A stretch of DNA of 40,775 nucleotides, taken from positions 1 to 40,775 of the IMG/VR virus record IMGVR_UViG_3300020141_000715. One strand, given 5' to 3'. Below, piece after piece: positions 7,167 through 15,440 of the stretch. Positions within the stretch are counted from its first letter, which is position 1. Each line of letters opens with the position of its first letter. Source of the DNA: a virus. The translations under genes and the position numbers were made by a program. The notes beneath the pieces were generated by a model that was given only the letters and a program-made list of their open reading frames with translations, was not told where the DNA came from and ran no database searches.

Positions 7167-7835
7167 ATGAAACCTGTTTTTCAGTCAACAAAAGTAATCG
7201 AGCTTGGCTCCTGTGCGTTCAGACAATGGCGCGCTTCACATTCACATTGTCGTTTTCTACACGGTTATCAGCTTAAAGCTAAGATATGGTTTAGTGGTTC
7301 ATCTCTCGATGATAAAAACTGGTGTGTAGATTTTGGAAGCTTAAAAGAGCTTAAAGCAGAACTAAAAAGTATTTATGATCATACTACTACTGTTGCTGCT
7401 GATGATCCAGAATTAGAAACTTTTAAACGTTTACATGATAAAGGTATTATTCAACTATATATTATGGAAAAAGGTGTAGGTATTGAGCGTGCAGCTGAGA
7501 ATGTATTTAATATAGCTGATAGACATGTTCGTGAGTTGACAAAAAATAGATGCTGGGTAGATAAAGTTGAAGTATTTGAACATGAAGAAAATTCTGCGAC
7601 ATATTCTATTAATGATGTGAAGGAAATAGCTGCTGATTTACCTACCGTTACAACTTATAGTTTTAATACAGAGGCAGAAATTCAACCGTCAGTATCCACA
7701 TCAGAGTTTACACATACAGAACCTATTAGCATTCAACAAGCACCTCAACAAGTAGATCGAGGTGCCCGTGTAGGTAACGGTCAGGTATCGAATGGAATGG
7801 GTAATCCGTTTGCTGGTACTTCGTGGGGAGCTTAA
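7167..7835 (+). CDS. queD: 6-carboxytetrahydropterin synthase (QueD-like)
   Basis: 222 residues. It would convert dihydroneopterin triphosphate, the FolE product, to 6-carboxy-tetrahydropterin. The zinc-site region reads FRQWRASHSHCRFLHGYQL, with C28 as the expected catalytic Cys and H32. The canonical LHGH is LHGY here, so one zinc His is replaced by Tyr34, and H25 or H27 may compensate. VDFGSLKELK and the DHTTTVAADDPEL segment are family hallmarks, and VEVFE supplies the late Glu. After about residue 150 comes a 70-residue low-complexity tail rich in Thr, Glu, Gln and Gly that the usual 120-150-residue enzyme lacks. The 3' end overlaps phoH tail-to-tail by four bases. Confidence 0.88.
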   Translation: MKPVFQSTKVIELGSCAFRQWRASHSHCRFLHGYQLKAKIWFSGSSLDDKNWCVDFGSLKELKAELKSIYDHTTTVAADDPELETFKRLHDKGIIQLYIMEKGVGIERAAENVFNIADRHVRELTKNRCWVDKVEVFEHEENSATYSINDVKEIAADLPTVTTYSFNTEAEIQPSVSTSEFTHTEPISIQQAPQQVDRGARVGNGQVSNGMGNPFAGTSWGA

Positions 7836-8581
7836 TGCTGCTTAGCTTCTAGTATCTTAACAATAAACTTAAGAATCTTACTTCTAACGATTTCAGATTC
7901 GCCAAATTCGAATGCGTGGATTTTATGATCCACGCATTCGCTAGTATCAAAGCGATCATATACCTCTTTAAATCCAGATAGTTTACCAATATCACTTTGA
8001 TTTAAATCACCGCAAATAACATACTTTGTATTTTTACCAAATCGTGTAAGTATAGTTACAAGCTCTGACTTCTGTAAATTTTGAGCTTCATCTACTATAA
8101 CAAGTGAATCGTTAAATGTGAGTCCTCTTACAAAGTTAACTGGTATAGCTTGAATAATATTATTCGTTTTAAGAGAATTACATGTACTTGTATCTGTAAT
8201 TTCTGTTATCTTTTCGATAAGAGGCATTGCGTATGGAGAGAACTTATCATCTATCTCTCCCGGTAGAGCCCCAATGCTACGTGATGCCGATTCAATAACT
8301 GATCTTATGTATATAATACTTGTTATTTTCTTCTCCTTAAGCAGCTCGAGACCTGCTAGTATGGCAATATAAGACTTAGCTGAACCTGCCGGACCAGCAA
8401 CAAAAGCCATATTAGTGCTATCATCTTTTATACAATTAAAAAATTGTTGATGGTTAGCGTTGAAGTGGAAAGGTTTCTTGATTTTAAAATCAAGTATCCA
8501 GTTTTTTTGAAAAGAAGCTTCAAATTCTGAAACTTCCTCCAAACCAGCAGACTTGCGCTTACGCGCCACTTTACGGGTCAT
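7832..8581 (-). CDS. phoH: PhoH-like P-loop ATPase
   Basis: 249 residues. Walker A GPAGSAKS (63-70) and Walker B SLVIVDEAQN (D164, E165) fit the PhoH family, as do the IRS...ALPGEIDDKFSPYAMPL block and VICGDLNQSD. PhoH proteins are predicted RNA-associated ATPases common in marine phages, sometimes linked to phosphate stress; the exact role in phages is unsettled. The N-terminus is Lys/Arg-rich. A TAAATA (minus strand, 8590-8595) lies eight bases before the ATG. A perfect 13-bp inverted repeat (7909-7940) lies near the 3' end, and an 18-bp palindrome at 8477-8494. Confidence 0.93.
   Translation of the reverse strand: MTRKVARKRKSAGLEEVSEFEASFQKNWILDFKIKKPFHFNANHQQFFNCIKDDSTNMAFVAGPAGSAKSYIAILAGLELLKEKKITSIIYIRSVIESASRSIGALPGEIDDKFSPYAMPLIEKITEITDTSTCNSLKTNNIIQAIPVNFVRGLTFNDSLVIVDEAQNLQKSELVTILTRFGKNTKYVICGDLNQSDIGKLSGFKEVYDRFDTSECVDHKIHAFEFGESEIVRSKILKFIVKILEAKQH
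7909..7940. repeat. Perfect 13-bp inverted repeat, 6-base loop, inside phoH
   Basis: CGAATGCGTGGAT at 7909-7921 is followed by TTTATG and its exact reverse complement at 7928-7940. The arms are more GC-rich than the surroundings. There is no U-run on either strand, so it is not a classical terminator. It lies about 75 bases beyond the queD stop and about 80 bases before the phoH stop, so it would form near the 3' end of both convergent transcripts. Confidence 0.8.
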
Positions 8582-8592
8582 GTTAAAAATAT

Positions 8593-8613
8593 TTAATCAA
8601 AATGCTTGATTAA
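8593..8613. promoter_or_regulatory. 8-bp perfect inverted repeat in the phoH-queE divergent spacer
   Basis: TTAATCAA, a five-base spacer and TTGATTAA fill the centre of the 35-base region between the divergent phoH and queE genes. The left arm overlaps the TAAATA element of phoH. The symmetric form and location suggest an operator or a 5' hairpin. Confidence 0.45.
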
Positions 8614-8616
8614 GAT

Positions 8617-9405
8617 ATGTCTTATTTTATAATTAATTTAATTATGAGTATCGATTGTGATAAAGAAACGATGTTTTTGTCGAATGATTTTGTATTTTTT
8701 ACGATTGAAGGTGAAGGTGAATTTGTTGGAAAACCTTCAGTTTTCATGAGACTTGCTAGCTGTAATTTAACTTGCGCGGCATTTATTTCAGAGGATTCAC
8801 CTAACGGTTGTGACTCTTATATCTCTTGGTCAGTCAAAAATAAAATGACTTTTAACGAAATTTTTAAACTACTTGAAACAGGTAATCATATTAGTCATCT
8901 TAAAGATGGTGCAATTTTTAAGCTTACAGGCGGCGAACCTCTTGTATCCGGTAAGCAGCTTATTAAGTTTATCGAAGCTTTTGTGTTAAAATATGAGTTT
9001 TTACCGCAAATAGATTTTGAAACGAATGCAACTATTATGCCTGATCCAAGATGGGTAACAGAATTTAAAGCTACGTTTACTACCTCTCCTAAGCTAACCA
9101 CAAACGGCGATCCGGAAGAAAAAACATATAAACCTGAAGTTCTAAAATGGCATAAGAAGAATGGTTCAGGATTTAAATTTGTCATTACATGCTCAGAAGA
9201 TATAGATGAAATCTGGCGTAAATATGTTTTAGATAGTAATGAAATTAATGTACCTCTAAAGCGTATTTGGTTTATGCCGTGCTGTGGTTCACGTAACGAA
9301 CATATCGAAAGAGCACCGGCTGTTGTTGAATATGCTAAAGCATTACGTGTTAACTTTAGTCCAAGACTTCATCTACTGGTGTGGGATAAAGCGTTATCTG
9401 TTTAA
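8617..9405 (+). CDS. queE: 7-carboxy-7-deazaguanine synthase (QueE-like radical SAM enzyme)
   Basis: 262 residues from ATG 8617. ATG 8644 (MSIDCDKETM) is at least as likely, since TATAAT lies ten bases upstream of it (8628-8633). The enzyme converts 6-carboxy-tetrahydropterin to 7-carboxy-7-deazaguanine. Hallmarks: FFTIEGEGEFVGKPSVFMRL (28-46), the cluster Cys at C49, C53 and C65, and TGGEPL (104-109). The third Cys follows C53 after 11 residues instead of the usual two, an insertion variant of the CxxxCxxC motif. It overlaps the HNH gene by one base. With FolE and QueD it supplies three of the four steps to preQ0; QueC is not in the window. Confidence 0.9.
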   Translation: MSYFIINLIMSIDCDKETMFLSNDFVFFTIEGEGEFVGKPSVFMRLASCNLTCAAFISEDSPNGCDSYISWSVKNKMTFNEIFKLLETGNHISHLKDGAIFKLTGGEPLVSGKQLIKFIEAFVLKYEFLPQIDFETNATIMPDPRWVTEFKATFTTSPKLTTNGDPEEKTYKPEVLKWHKKNGSGFKFVITCSEDIDEIWRKYVLDSNEINVPLKRIWFMPCCGSRNEHIERAPAVVEYAKALRVNFSPRLHLLVWDKALSV

Positions 9406-10007
9406 TGAAATTATATAAAGTTCTTATACTTAATAAGTTTTATTTTCCGTTAGCAGTTGAAGGTATTGAAAAAACATTTGGTAATATATTTTCCGGATCT
9501 GTTGTACCTTTAGATATTAGCTATGAAATGACAGATGAAAATACTGTTAATTTAGAAAATATTGAGTATTTTGTACCTGTACCTAATATTAAAGAATGGT
9601 TAAAGTTACCCATCAGACCGTTTGATGAATATATTCAAACAGCGAGAGGACCTATTCGTATACCATCGGTTGTTATATGTTCTCGATTTGATAAGGTTAT
9701 ACATAACAAAATACAATTTCCTACTAAACAAAATATTCTTAAACGTGATAATTATACGTGTGTATATACAGGTGTCAAGTTATCTAAAGATAATATTAGT
9801 GTAGATCATATTATACCTAAGAGTAGAGGTGGTAAGGATACATGGGAAAACATGGTATGCTGCGATAGACTTCTTAACTCTAAAAAGGCTTCTTTTACAC
9901 CAGAGCAAGTAGGATTAAAATTAAGATATAGACCTTGTAAGCCAAATAATGGAATGTCTTTAGATCTTTATAAAGATGAGTGGGCTTCCTTCTTGAAAAA
10001 CTTTTAA
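9405..10007 (+). CDS. HNH endonuclease
   Basis: 200 residues. The C-terminal half carries a complete HNH domain: RDNYTCVYTG, then VDHIIPKSRGG, then TWENMVCC and LLNSKKA, with the catalytic D-H-I and the final N. The N-terminal VLILNKFYFPLAV segment is typical of stand-alone phage HNH proteins of the McrA-like type. The start overlaps the queE stop (TAATG). It could be a homing nuclease or a working phage enzyme; its tight coupling to queE argues against recent insertion. Confidence 0.9.
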   Translation: MKLYKVLILNKFYFPLAVEGIEKTFGNIFSGSVVPLDISYEMTDENTVNLENIEYFVPVPNIKEWLKLPIRPFDEYIQTARGPIRIPSVVICSRFDKVIHNKIQFPTKQNILKRDNYTCVYTGVKLSKDNISVDHIIPKSRGGKDTWENMVCCDRLLNSKKASFTPEQVGLKLRYRPCKPNNGMSLDLYKDEWASFLKNF

Positions 10008-10025
10008 TACGGATTATATATTTAT

Positions 10026-10787
10026 ATGCGCATTGCATTTAGCGGAACAGCAAACACTGGTAAAACAACCCTCATTAAGAACTTCTTAGCAGTGTGGAAT
10101 CAATACTCCACACCTGAAAAAACCTATAGAGACATTATTAAAGAAAAAGACCTAGTTCATTCATCTGCTACAACTTCAGATACTCAATGGGCAATTTTAA
10201 ATCATATGATCGATCAACTTCAATCCTATGATAAAACATCTAAAGTAATTTTTGATAGATGCCCTCTCGATAATCTTGTGTATACACTCTGGGCTCATGA
10301 AAAAGGGTCAGATGGTTTCGATAAAGAATTTGTAGAGAAATGTATTACTCTTACAAAGGAATCTATGAGACATTTAGATATTATTTTCCTTCTTAAGTAT
10401 GATGACTCTATTAAGATAGAACACGATGGAACACGTGATACAGATGTTAATTATATTAAGGAAATTGACAATATTTTCTTCGCATTAAAGGATCAATACG
10501 AACAAAACTACGATGCTGATATATTTTTTCCAAAAGACGATTCACCTGGTATAATTGTTTTACCTACGTCTCCACAGCAACGAATTGATACAATATCTGA
10601 TTATATTGATACAAGCGGTGAAATCTTTGGAGATGAACATTCTATCTTCAATCCCTCCAAACTCGACGAGCTTGAAGCATTAGTAAGTCAGCAGAAAGCA
10701 GCTCTTGAACAAGAACAGGCAGAAAAAGCTCTTTTTGAAAAATATAGCTTAGGAAATAAAAATTCTAGAGTTGATTTTAAAATTTAA
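10026..10787 (+). CDS. P-loop NTPase, kinase-like (AAA_28/NadR-type)
   Basis: 253 residues. The N-terminus MRIAFSGTANTGKTTL is a Walker A loop (G7-T14), and KVIFDRCPLDNLVY around residue 76 is the Asp-Arg segment of nucleoside/nicotinamide-riboside kinase-like enzymes. The last 40 residues form a Glu/Gln/Ala-rich coiled coil (LDELEALVSQQKAALEQEQ). The substrate cannot be assigned; a nucleotide or cofactor kinase is likely. It stands between the HNH gene and the glycosyltransferase island with short AT-rich spacers on both sides. Confidence 0.75.
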   Translation: MRIAFSGTANTGKTTLIKNFLAVWNQYSTPEKTYRDIIKEKDLVHSSATTSDTQWAILNHMIDQLQSYDKTSKVIFDRCPLDNLVYTLWAHEKGSDGFDKEFVEKCITLTKESMRHLDIIFLLKYDDSIKIEHDGTRDTDVNYIKEIDNIFFALKDQYEQNYDADIFFPKDDSPGIIVLPTSPQQRIDTISDYIDTSGEIFGDEHSIFNPSKLDELEALVSQQKAALEQEQAEKALFEKYSLGNKNSRVDFKI

Positions 10788-10808
10788 GGAATAATTAATA
10801 TAGAATAT

Positions 10809-11654
10809 ATGAAACAAAAGATTGGTGTTGGTATCATTACATGTGATAGACCTACATATTTACATAATTTACTGAACAGTATCAAGATATGTACTTTTGA
10901 TGAACTTGTTATTATTAACGATGGTAAAAATATATCTGGTCCTAATTTTACCTACCCGTGTACTTATATCAGAAATGATACTAATTTAGGTGTTGGTAAA
11001 TCAAAAAATAAAGCTATGCAACATCTTTTAGATAAAGGATGTGATTATATCTTTATTATTGAAGATGATACAATCATACTTGATAAGTTAATTTTTGATC
11101 GATATATACAAGCAAGTAAGGAGACAGGCATACAACACTTTAATTTTGGACCCGGTACACCGTTTAATAGACGCCAAACTATTAGTAATTACGATCTACA
11201 TAACAGACATTTGTTAGATAATGAATCTAAACCTAATCCAAAAATTACTATTGAATATAAAAATAATGTCAAGATTGATTTATATGAACATGTAGCTGGT
11301 GTATTCAGCTTTTTTACAAAAGAAATATTGCAAAGTGTGGGGGTACACGACGAAAAATTTCATAATGCATGGGAACATGTTGACCATACATTTAGAATTA
11401 TAAAAGCTAACGGACACCCACCGTTTTGGTGGTTTGCAGATATACACGATAGTGTGAGATATTTGAGTATACCGTCAGACTCTATTGATAGGAGTACGAC
11501 ATCTACTAATAAAGAGGAATGGATTAAAAATATAAATGTAGGTAGAGAAGTATACCGTAATATACACGGCTTTTATCCTAATATGTGTCCACATACTAAC
11601 AAAGAAGGTGTTATTAAGAGTCTCAAAGATATAAAGTCCAAATGGATGATTTAA
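10809..11654 (+). CDS. Family 2-like glycosyltransferase
   Basis: 281 residues. It starts with the GT-A nucleotide-binding strand IGVGIITCDRPTYLHNLLNS. FIIEDDTIIL provides the acidic metal-binding motif (EDD in place of DxD), and GVHDEKFHNAWEHVDHTFR resembles the acceptor-side acidic motif. No membrane segment is visible, so it is probably cytosolic. It is the first gene of a thirteen-gene island and overlaps the next gene by 13 bases. Donor and acceptor sugars are unknown. Confidence 0.82.
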   Translation: MKQKIGVGIITCDRPTYLHNLLNSIKICTFDELVIINDGKNISGPNFTYPCTYIRNDTNLGVGKSKNKAMQHLLDKGCDYIFIIEDDTIILDKLIFDRYIQASKETGIQHFNFGPGTPFNRRQTISNYDLHNRHLLDNESKPNPKITIEYKNNVKIDLYEHVAGVFSFFTKEILQSVGVHDEKFHNAWEHVDHTFRIIKANGHPPFWWFADIHDSVRYLSIPSDSIDRSTTSTNKEEWIKNINVGREVYRNIHGFYPNMCPHTNKEGVIKSLKDIKSKWMI

Positions 11655-12391
11655 CATTAATTACATGCTCTTATAATACACCTGATATAACACTAACAAT
11701 GTTAAAGTCGTGGATGCATGTACATAGTGGAACACAGCGCCTTATTATTGTTGACAATTCAACAAATAATGATACAATAAATTTACTGAGAGATCACAAA
11801 GTTCCCTATATCTCACATCCAGGTTTGAGTCATGGCGATGGCGTTAATAAGGCTTTAAAGTTATGTAAAACAAAATACGCTTTACTTGTTGATACAGATG
11901 TTATTTTCATGCAAGATCATAGCTCTATCTTTAAGCAATTTAAGGATATGAATTTAGCTATTATGGGTAAAGTGGAAGGTGATCGAGGAGGTAAGTCTAT
12001 CTATAATAGAGTCAACCCGTGGCATTGTTTTATTAATGTAGATAAAATTAAACAACATAATATTACTTTCTTCGAAGAGGTTAGAATGAAAGCTAGTTTT
12101 AAGACGGGTAAAATATATGATATTGGATCTACGTTTCTAGAAGATATTAAGAAACATAACCTAAAGATTGGCAATGTTGATCTTACAACCAAATATTATA
12201 TTCATCTTGAGGGTATGAGCTGGTATAAAAATAAGTTTGATGGTACTAAAGAAGACACTGGAATTGACTTTGGAGGAACACACAATAATGCCGCTTACAT
12301 AAATGCATACGAACAGAAATATCAAGCTTTTCAGAATATAAAGCAGCAATATAAAGATGTTAAAATCTCAGATAAATTTATATATGAATGA
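11642..12391 (+). CDS. Family 2-like glycosyltransferase
   Basis: 249 residues. DLTLITCSYNTPDITLTMLKS is the GT-A opening strand, LIIVDNSTNNDT the second strand, and LLVDTDVIFM carries a DTD metal-binding motif. The C-terminal half (WHCFINVDK...HLEGMSWY) is not one I recognise in detail. It overlaps both neighbours, consistent with a co-translated operon. Acceptor and donor unknown. Confidence 0.8.
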   Translation: MDDLTLITCSYNTPDITLTMLKSWMHVHSGTQRLIIVDNSTNNDTINLLRDHKVPYISHPGLSHGDGVNKALKLCKTKYALLVDTDVIFMQDHSSIFKQFKDMNLAIMGKVEGDRGGKSIYNRVNPWHCFINVDKIKQHNITFFEEVRMKASFKTGKIYDIGSTFLEDIKKHNLKIGNVDLTTKYYIHLEGMSWYKNKFDGTKEDTGIDFGGTHNNAAYINAYEQKYQAFQNIKQQYKDVKISDKFIYE

Positions 12392-13187
12392 TATAACTTT
12401 TATTATACATCTCCGTAAAGATACGGACGAGCGTGCTAAAAATGTAGATATAGTTATTGCATACTATAAAAATATACTACCTTCATGTAAATTTATAGTA
12501 GTAGAAGATGACAAAATACAAAATTTTGAATACTTAAAAGATGATACAAGTATTCATTATATTCATTTTTATAATGAAGGTCAACATAATAAATGTAAGG
12601 GATACAATAACGGTTTAAATAGTTGTGAAACTGATATAGTGTGTTTTCTCGATATTGACTGTATTGTAAGCAAGCAGAATATCGATAAAGCTATTAGTAC
12701 ATTAGAGAATACAGATGGTTTATATATAGGTTATAACGGCGTCGCAATATATTTTAATTATACAGTTAAGAGTAAAATAACTAGTACTACAGAGTCTTTA
12801 TATGACTTACTAGAGTCATTTATAGATACAACAAATATACGAACGGGTTATGCTAATGAACACTATCACGTTGCTAATACCAAAGCTGTAGGTGGTGTAT
12901 TACTCGGTAAGAGACAAACATTTATTGATATAGGAGGCTTTAACCCTAACTTCAAAGGTTGGGGCTATGAAGATAATGAAATTATAATTAGAGCTAAAAA
13001 ATTAGGTATTACACCTTTCTTTATTAATACTCCAAAGCCTTTTTTACTGCATCTTCCTCACATAAACGAAGAACTTAAAAATAAAGAGAATATACACGAT
13101 TCTTATAAACTTAATGAGCGAGAATTTTTAAATATAAACGCTCTTACAAAAAACGAACTTGAAGAATATATTAAAACATGGAAATAA
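12384..13187 (+). CDS. Glycosyltransferase with GT7-type C-terminal motif
   Basis: 267 residues from ATG 12384, which overlaps the previous stop by eight bases. An upstream in-frame ATG at 12357 is rejected because it lies further inside the preceding gene. CFLDIDCIV is the DxD motif, and IGGFNPNFKGWGYEDNEI is the conserved C-terminal block of galactosyltransferase-like (GT7/GT27) enzymes, with its W-G-x-E-D acidic motif. A perfect 9-bp stem (12527-12556) lies in the coding sequence, near chance level. Cytosolic; acceptor unknown. Confidence 0.85.
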   Translation: MNDITFIIHLRKDTDERAKNVDIVIAYYKNILPSCKFIVVEDDKIQNFEYLKDDTSIHYIHFYNEGQHNKCKGYNNGLNSCETDIVCFLDIDCIVSKQNIDKAISTLENTDGLYIGYNGVAIYFNYTVKSKITSTTESLYDLLESFIDTTNIRTGYANEHYHVANTKAVGGVLLGKRQTFIDIGGFNPNFKGWGYEDNEIIIRAKKLGITPFFINTPKPFLLHLPHINEELKNKENIHDSYKLNEREFLNINALTKNELEEYIKTWK

Positions 13188-13978
13188 ACCTTGTAGATAA
13201 AAATTTTGAAGGAAGAGATCTGACACTACACCCATCTAGTTTTAAATGGAACATAGGTAGTAATACTGTAAGTAATCATATTTTTTTTACAGACTATTGT
13301 TTAAAGGAAGTAGAAAATTACAAAACAACGCAAAAAAAAGTTGCTTGGTTATTAGAGCCAAAAGCAATACTACCGGAATCATATAGTTATATACAAGATA
13401 ATTATCAACTCTTTGATTATGTATTAACTTTTGATAGAGAATTATTATCAAAAGTTGACAACGGTCTCTATACACCCTATGGTACATATTGGGTTAATAA
13501 TAATATAAACTATAATAAGAATAAGCTTATATCAATTATTGCTTCATTTAAAAATGAAACGTTAGGTCATAAGATTCGACATCATATTATAAACACAATT
13601 AGTGGTTTTGATGTCTATGGTAAGCATCCTAATTATAAATATGTAACTTCAAAAAATGAGGCTCTTGATAGCTATTACTTTTCCATAACAGTAGAAAATT
13701 CTATTCAAAATAGTTACTGGACGGAGAAGCTCTTAGATTGTTTTGTAACTAAAACGATTCCTATATACTGGGGTACAGAAGATGTTCGTAACTTCTTTAA
13801 CAAAGATGGAATTATATTTTTTAATAAATCTAGTGAGTTACGAGATATATTAAGCGTACTTACACCAGAGTTATATAGGCAGAAGCAACATGCAATAGAA
13901 GAAAACTATAAGCTAGCTTTACAATATAAAGACCCTGAAGACTACATCTTTAAAAACTACAAGTACCTAATTTCATGA
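13178..13978 (+). CDS. GT10-like fucosyltransferase
   Basis: 266 residues. The C-terminal block FSITVENSIQNSYWTEKL followed by CFVTKTIPIYWG matches the GDP-fucose-binding motif of alpha-1,3/1,4-fucosyltransferases (GT10), including E-N and T/W-E-K-L. The N-terminal half is a divergent acceptor domain. It starts inside the previous gene and ends with ATGA coupling to the next. No GDP-fucose synthesis gene (gmd, fcl) is in the window, so the donor would come from the host or from elsewhere in the phage genome. Confidence 0.85.
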   Translation: MEINLVDKNFEGRDLTLHPSSFKWNIGSNTVSNHIFFTDYCLKEVENYKTTQKKVAWLLEPKAILPESYSYIQDNYQLFDYVLTFDRELLSKVDNGLYTPYGTYWVNNNINYNKNKLISIIASFKNETLGHKIRHHIINTISGFDVYGKHPNYKYVTSKNEALDSYYFSITVENSIQNSYWTEKLLDCFVTKTIPIYWGTEDVRNFFNKDGIIFFNKSSELRDILSVLTPELYRQKQHAIEENYKLALQYKDPEDYIFKNYKYLIS

Positions 13979-14649
13979 AAGTAGATATTATTATACTATC
14001 AAATACAATTAATATACAATATTATAATATGCTTAAAGAGTGTATAACGAGTATTAAGGCTAATAAAAATATTACTCCTCATATAATTGTTATTGAAACA
14101 AATAAAAAATTAAAGGAAAAACAAGATAGCCTTAAACTTCCTATAGATGTTTTCTTTGTACCAGATGATGAAACATTTAATTACAATAAGTTTCAAAATT
14201 ACGGTCTTAGTTTCTCTAAAAATAAATATATATGTTTTTCAAATAATGATGTAATTTATCAAGATAATACATTGTGTACTCTTGTACAATACTTAAGCGT
14301 GTATGATTCTGTAAGCCCATGGGAACAAACATATTCACCTAGGTATTTTTCTAAAAGAGGTATATATGAAGGTTATAATACACGTCAATATCTTACAGGT
14401 TGGTGTTTTTGCACTACAAGAGAAACGATTAATAAGATAGGTGGTAAATTTGATGAGAGCTTTTCGTTCTGGTTTGCTGACGATGACTATGCTAGACTAT
14501 TAGAAGCAAATAATCTTAAGCATGCTTTAATAGGTGATACTACAGTAGTTCATCTAGTAGAACAAAGTAAAGATCTCTTAGGTGATCAACTCGAAAAACA
14601 AACAATAGGTCAAGAGAAAACATTCAATAACAAATGGAAGAACAAATAA
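13975..14649 (+). CDS. Family 2-like glycosyltransferase
   Basis: 224 residues. VDIIILSNTINIQYYNML opens the GT-A fold, and YICFSNNDVIYQD places an NND acidic motif at the metal site. YLTGWCFCTTRETINKIGG and ESFSFWFADDDYARLL (a tandem Asp motif) complete the family pattern. Coupled to both neighbours by overlaps of 4 and 16 bases. Very AT-rich codon choice, like the rest of the island. Confidence 0.83.
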   Translation: MKVDIIILSNTINIQYYNMLKECITSIKANKNITPHIIVIETNKKLKEKQDSLKLPIDVFFVPDDETFNYNKFQNYGLSFSKNKYICFSNNDVIYQDNTLCTLVQYLSVYDSVSPWEQTYSPRYFSKRGIYEGYNTRQYLTGWCFCTTRETINKIGGKFDESFSFWFADDDYARLLEANNLKHALIGDTTVVHLVEQSKDLLGDQLEKQTIGQEKTFNNKWKNK

Positions 14650-15440
14650 AAATTTACGTAACTATACCCGGTCATAGGTATGCTGGTCTTATGAGTTATT
14701 TTGTACAAGCTATAGCTAATCTATATGTAGTAGAAAATACACGTAATAAACTATACATTAAATTTGATCAAAATATGAGATATCAAGATTTACGTTATGG
14801 AAAAAATGTATGGGATTATTATTTCGATCAACCCTTTAATTTTACAAAAGAAGAAGTAGAAGCAGCGTTGAAGATAAAAGATGTTTGGTTTGAAAATAAT
14901 TTAGCAATACCTTCACGTCTTACTCCTGATGTAATAAATGCAGGTGGAAATATTGTTAATAAATATATTAGTTTAAAACCACATATTAAAGAAAAAATAA
15001 ATAAATTTCTCTCTGATAACAAACAATCAGGTGATAAAATTCTCGCTATTCACAAAAGAGGTACAGATCATATAACAGATGCACCTACTTTACCTTTACA
15101 GACTTACTTTGACTATGTTGATAAACATATCGACTCGTACGATAAATTATTACTTTGTACAGATGAAGAGTATACTGTTCTAGAATTTAAACAAAAATAC
15201 GGTAGTAAGCTTATAACTTATAATAGTATTAGAGCTACAGAGAAAAATAATTTAGGTGTACATCAATCCGTAGGTTTAACTAACCCCTATAAAATGGGTG
15301 AAGATGTAGTTATTGAAACGTATCTCATGTCACAATCAGACTTTTTAATAAAAACAGTTTCGAATGTATCAAACGCTGCTTTGATAATAAATCCTTCACT
15401 AAAATATGTTGAAATAGATACAACAATAGACTATAATTAA
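14634..15440 (+). CDS. Fucosyltransferase-like protein (GT11/GT23/O-FucT superfamily)
   Basis: 268 residues. LAIHKRGTDHI at about residue 138 corresponds to the H-x-R-x-x-D loop that binds GDP-fucose in GT11, NodZ/FUT8 and O-fucosyltransferases. The C-terminal VIETYLMSQSDFLIKTVSNVS fits the helix-strand that closes the same site. Sequence outside these motifs is too divergent to choose a family. Together with the GT10-like gene just upstream it suggests that fucose, or a similar deoxysugar, is added twice by different folds. Confidence 0.65.
   Translation: MEEQIKIYVTIPGHRYAGLMSYFVQAIANLYVVENTRNKLYIKFDQNMRYQDLRYGKNVWDYYFDQPFNFTKEEVEAALKIKDVWFENNLAIPSRLTPDVINAGGNIVNKYISLKPHIKEKINKFLSDNKQSGDKILAIHKRGTDHITDAPTLPLQTYFDYVDKHIDSYDKLLLCTDEEYTVLEFKQKYGSKLITYNSIRATEKNNLGVHQSVGLTNPYKMGEDVVIETYLMSQSDFLIKTVSNVSNAALIINPSLKYVEIDTTIDYN

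Noticed and set aside
8477-8494. 18-bp perfect palindrome inside phoH, and shorter palindromes such as 9963-9976 and 24213-24226
   Set aside because: No spacer, AT-rich, inside coding sequence; one 18-bp palindrome is not surprising in this length and composition.
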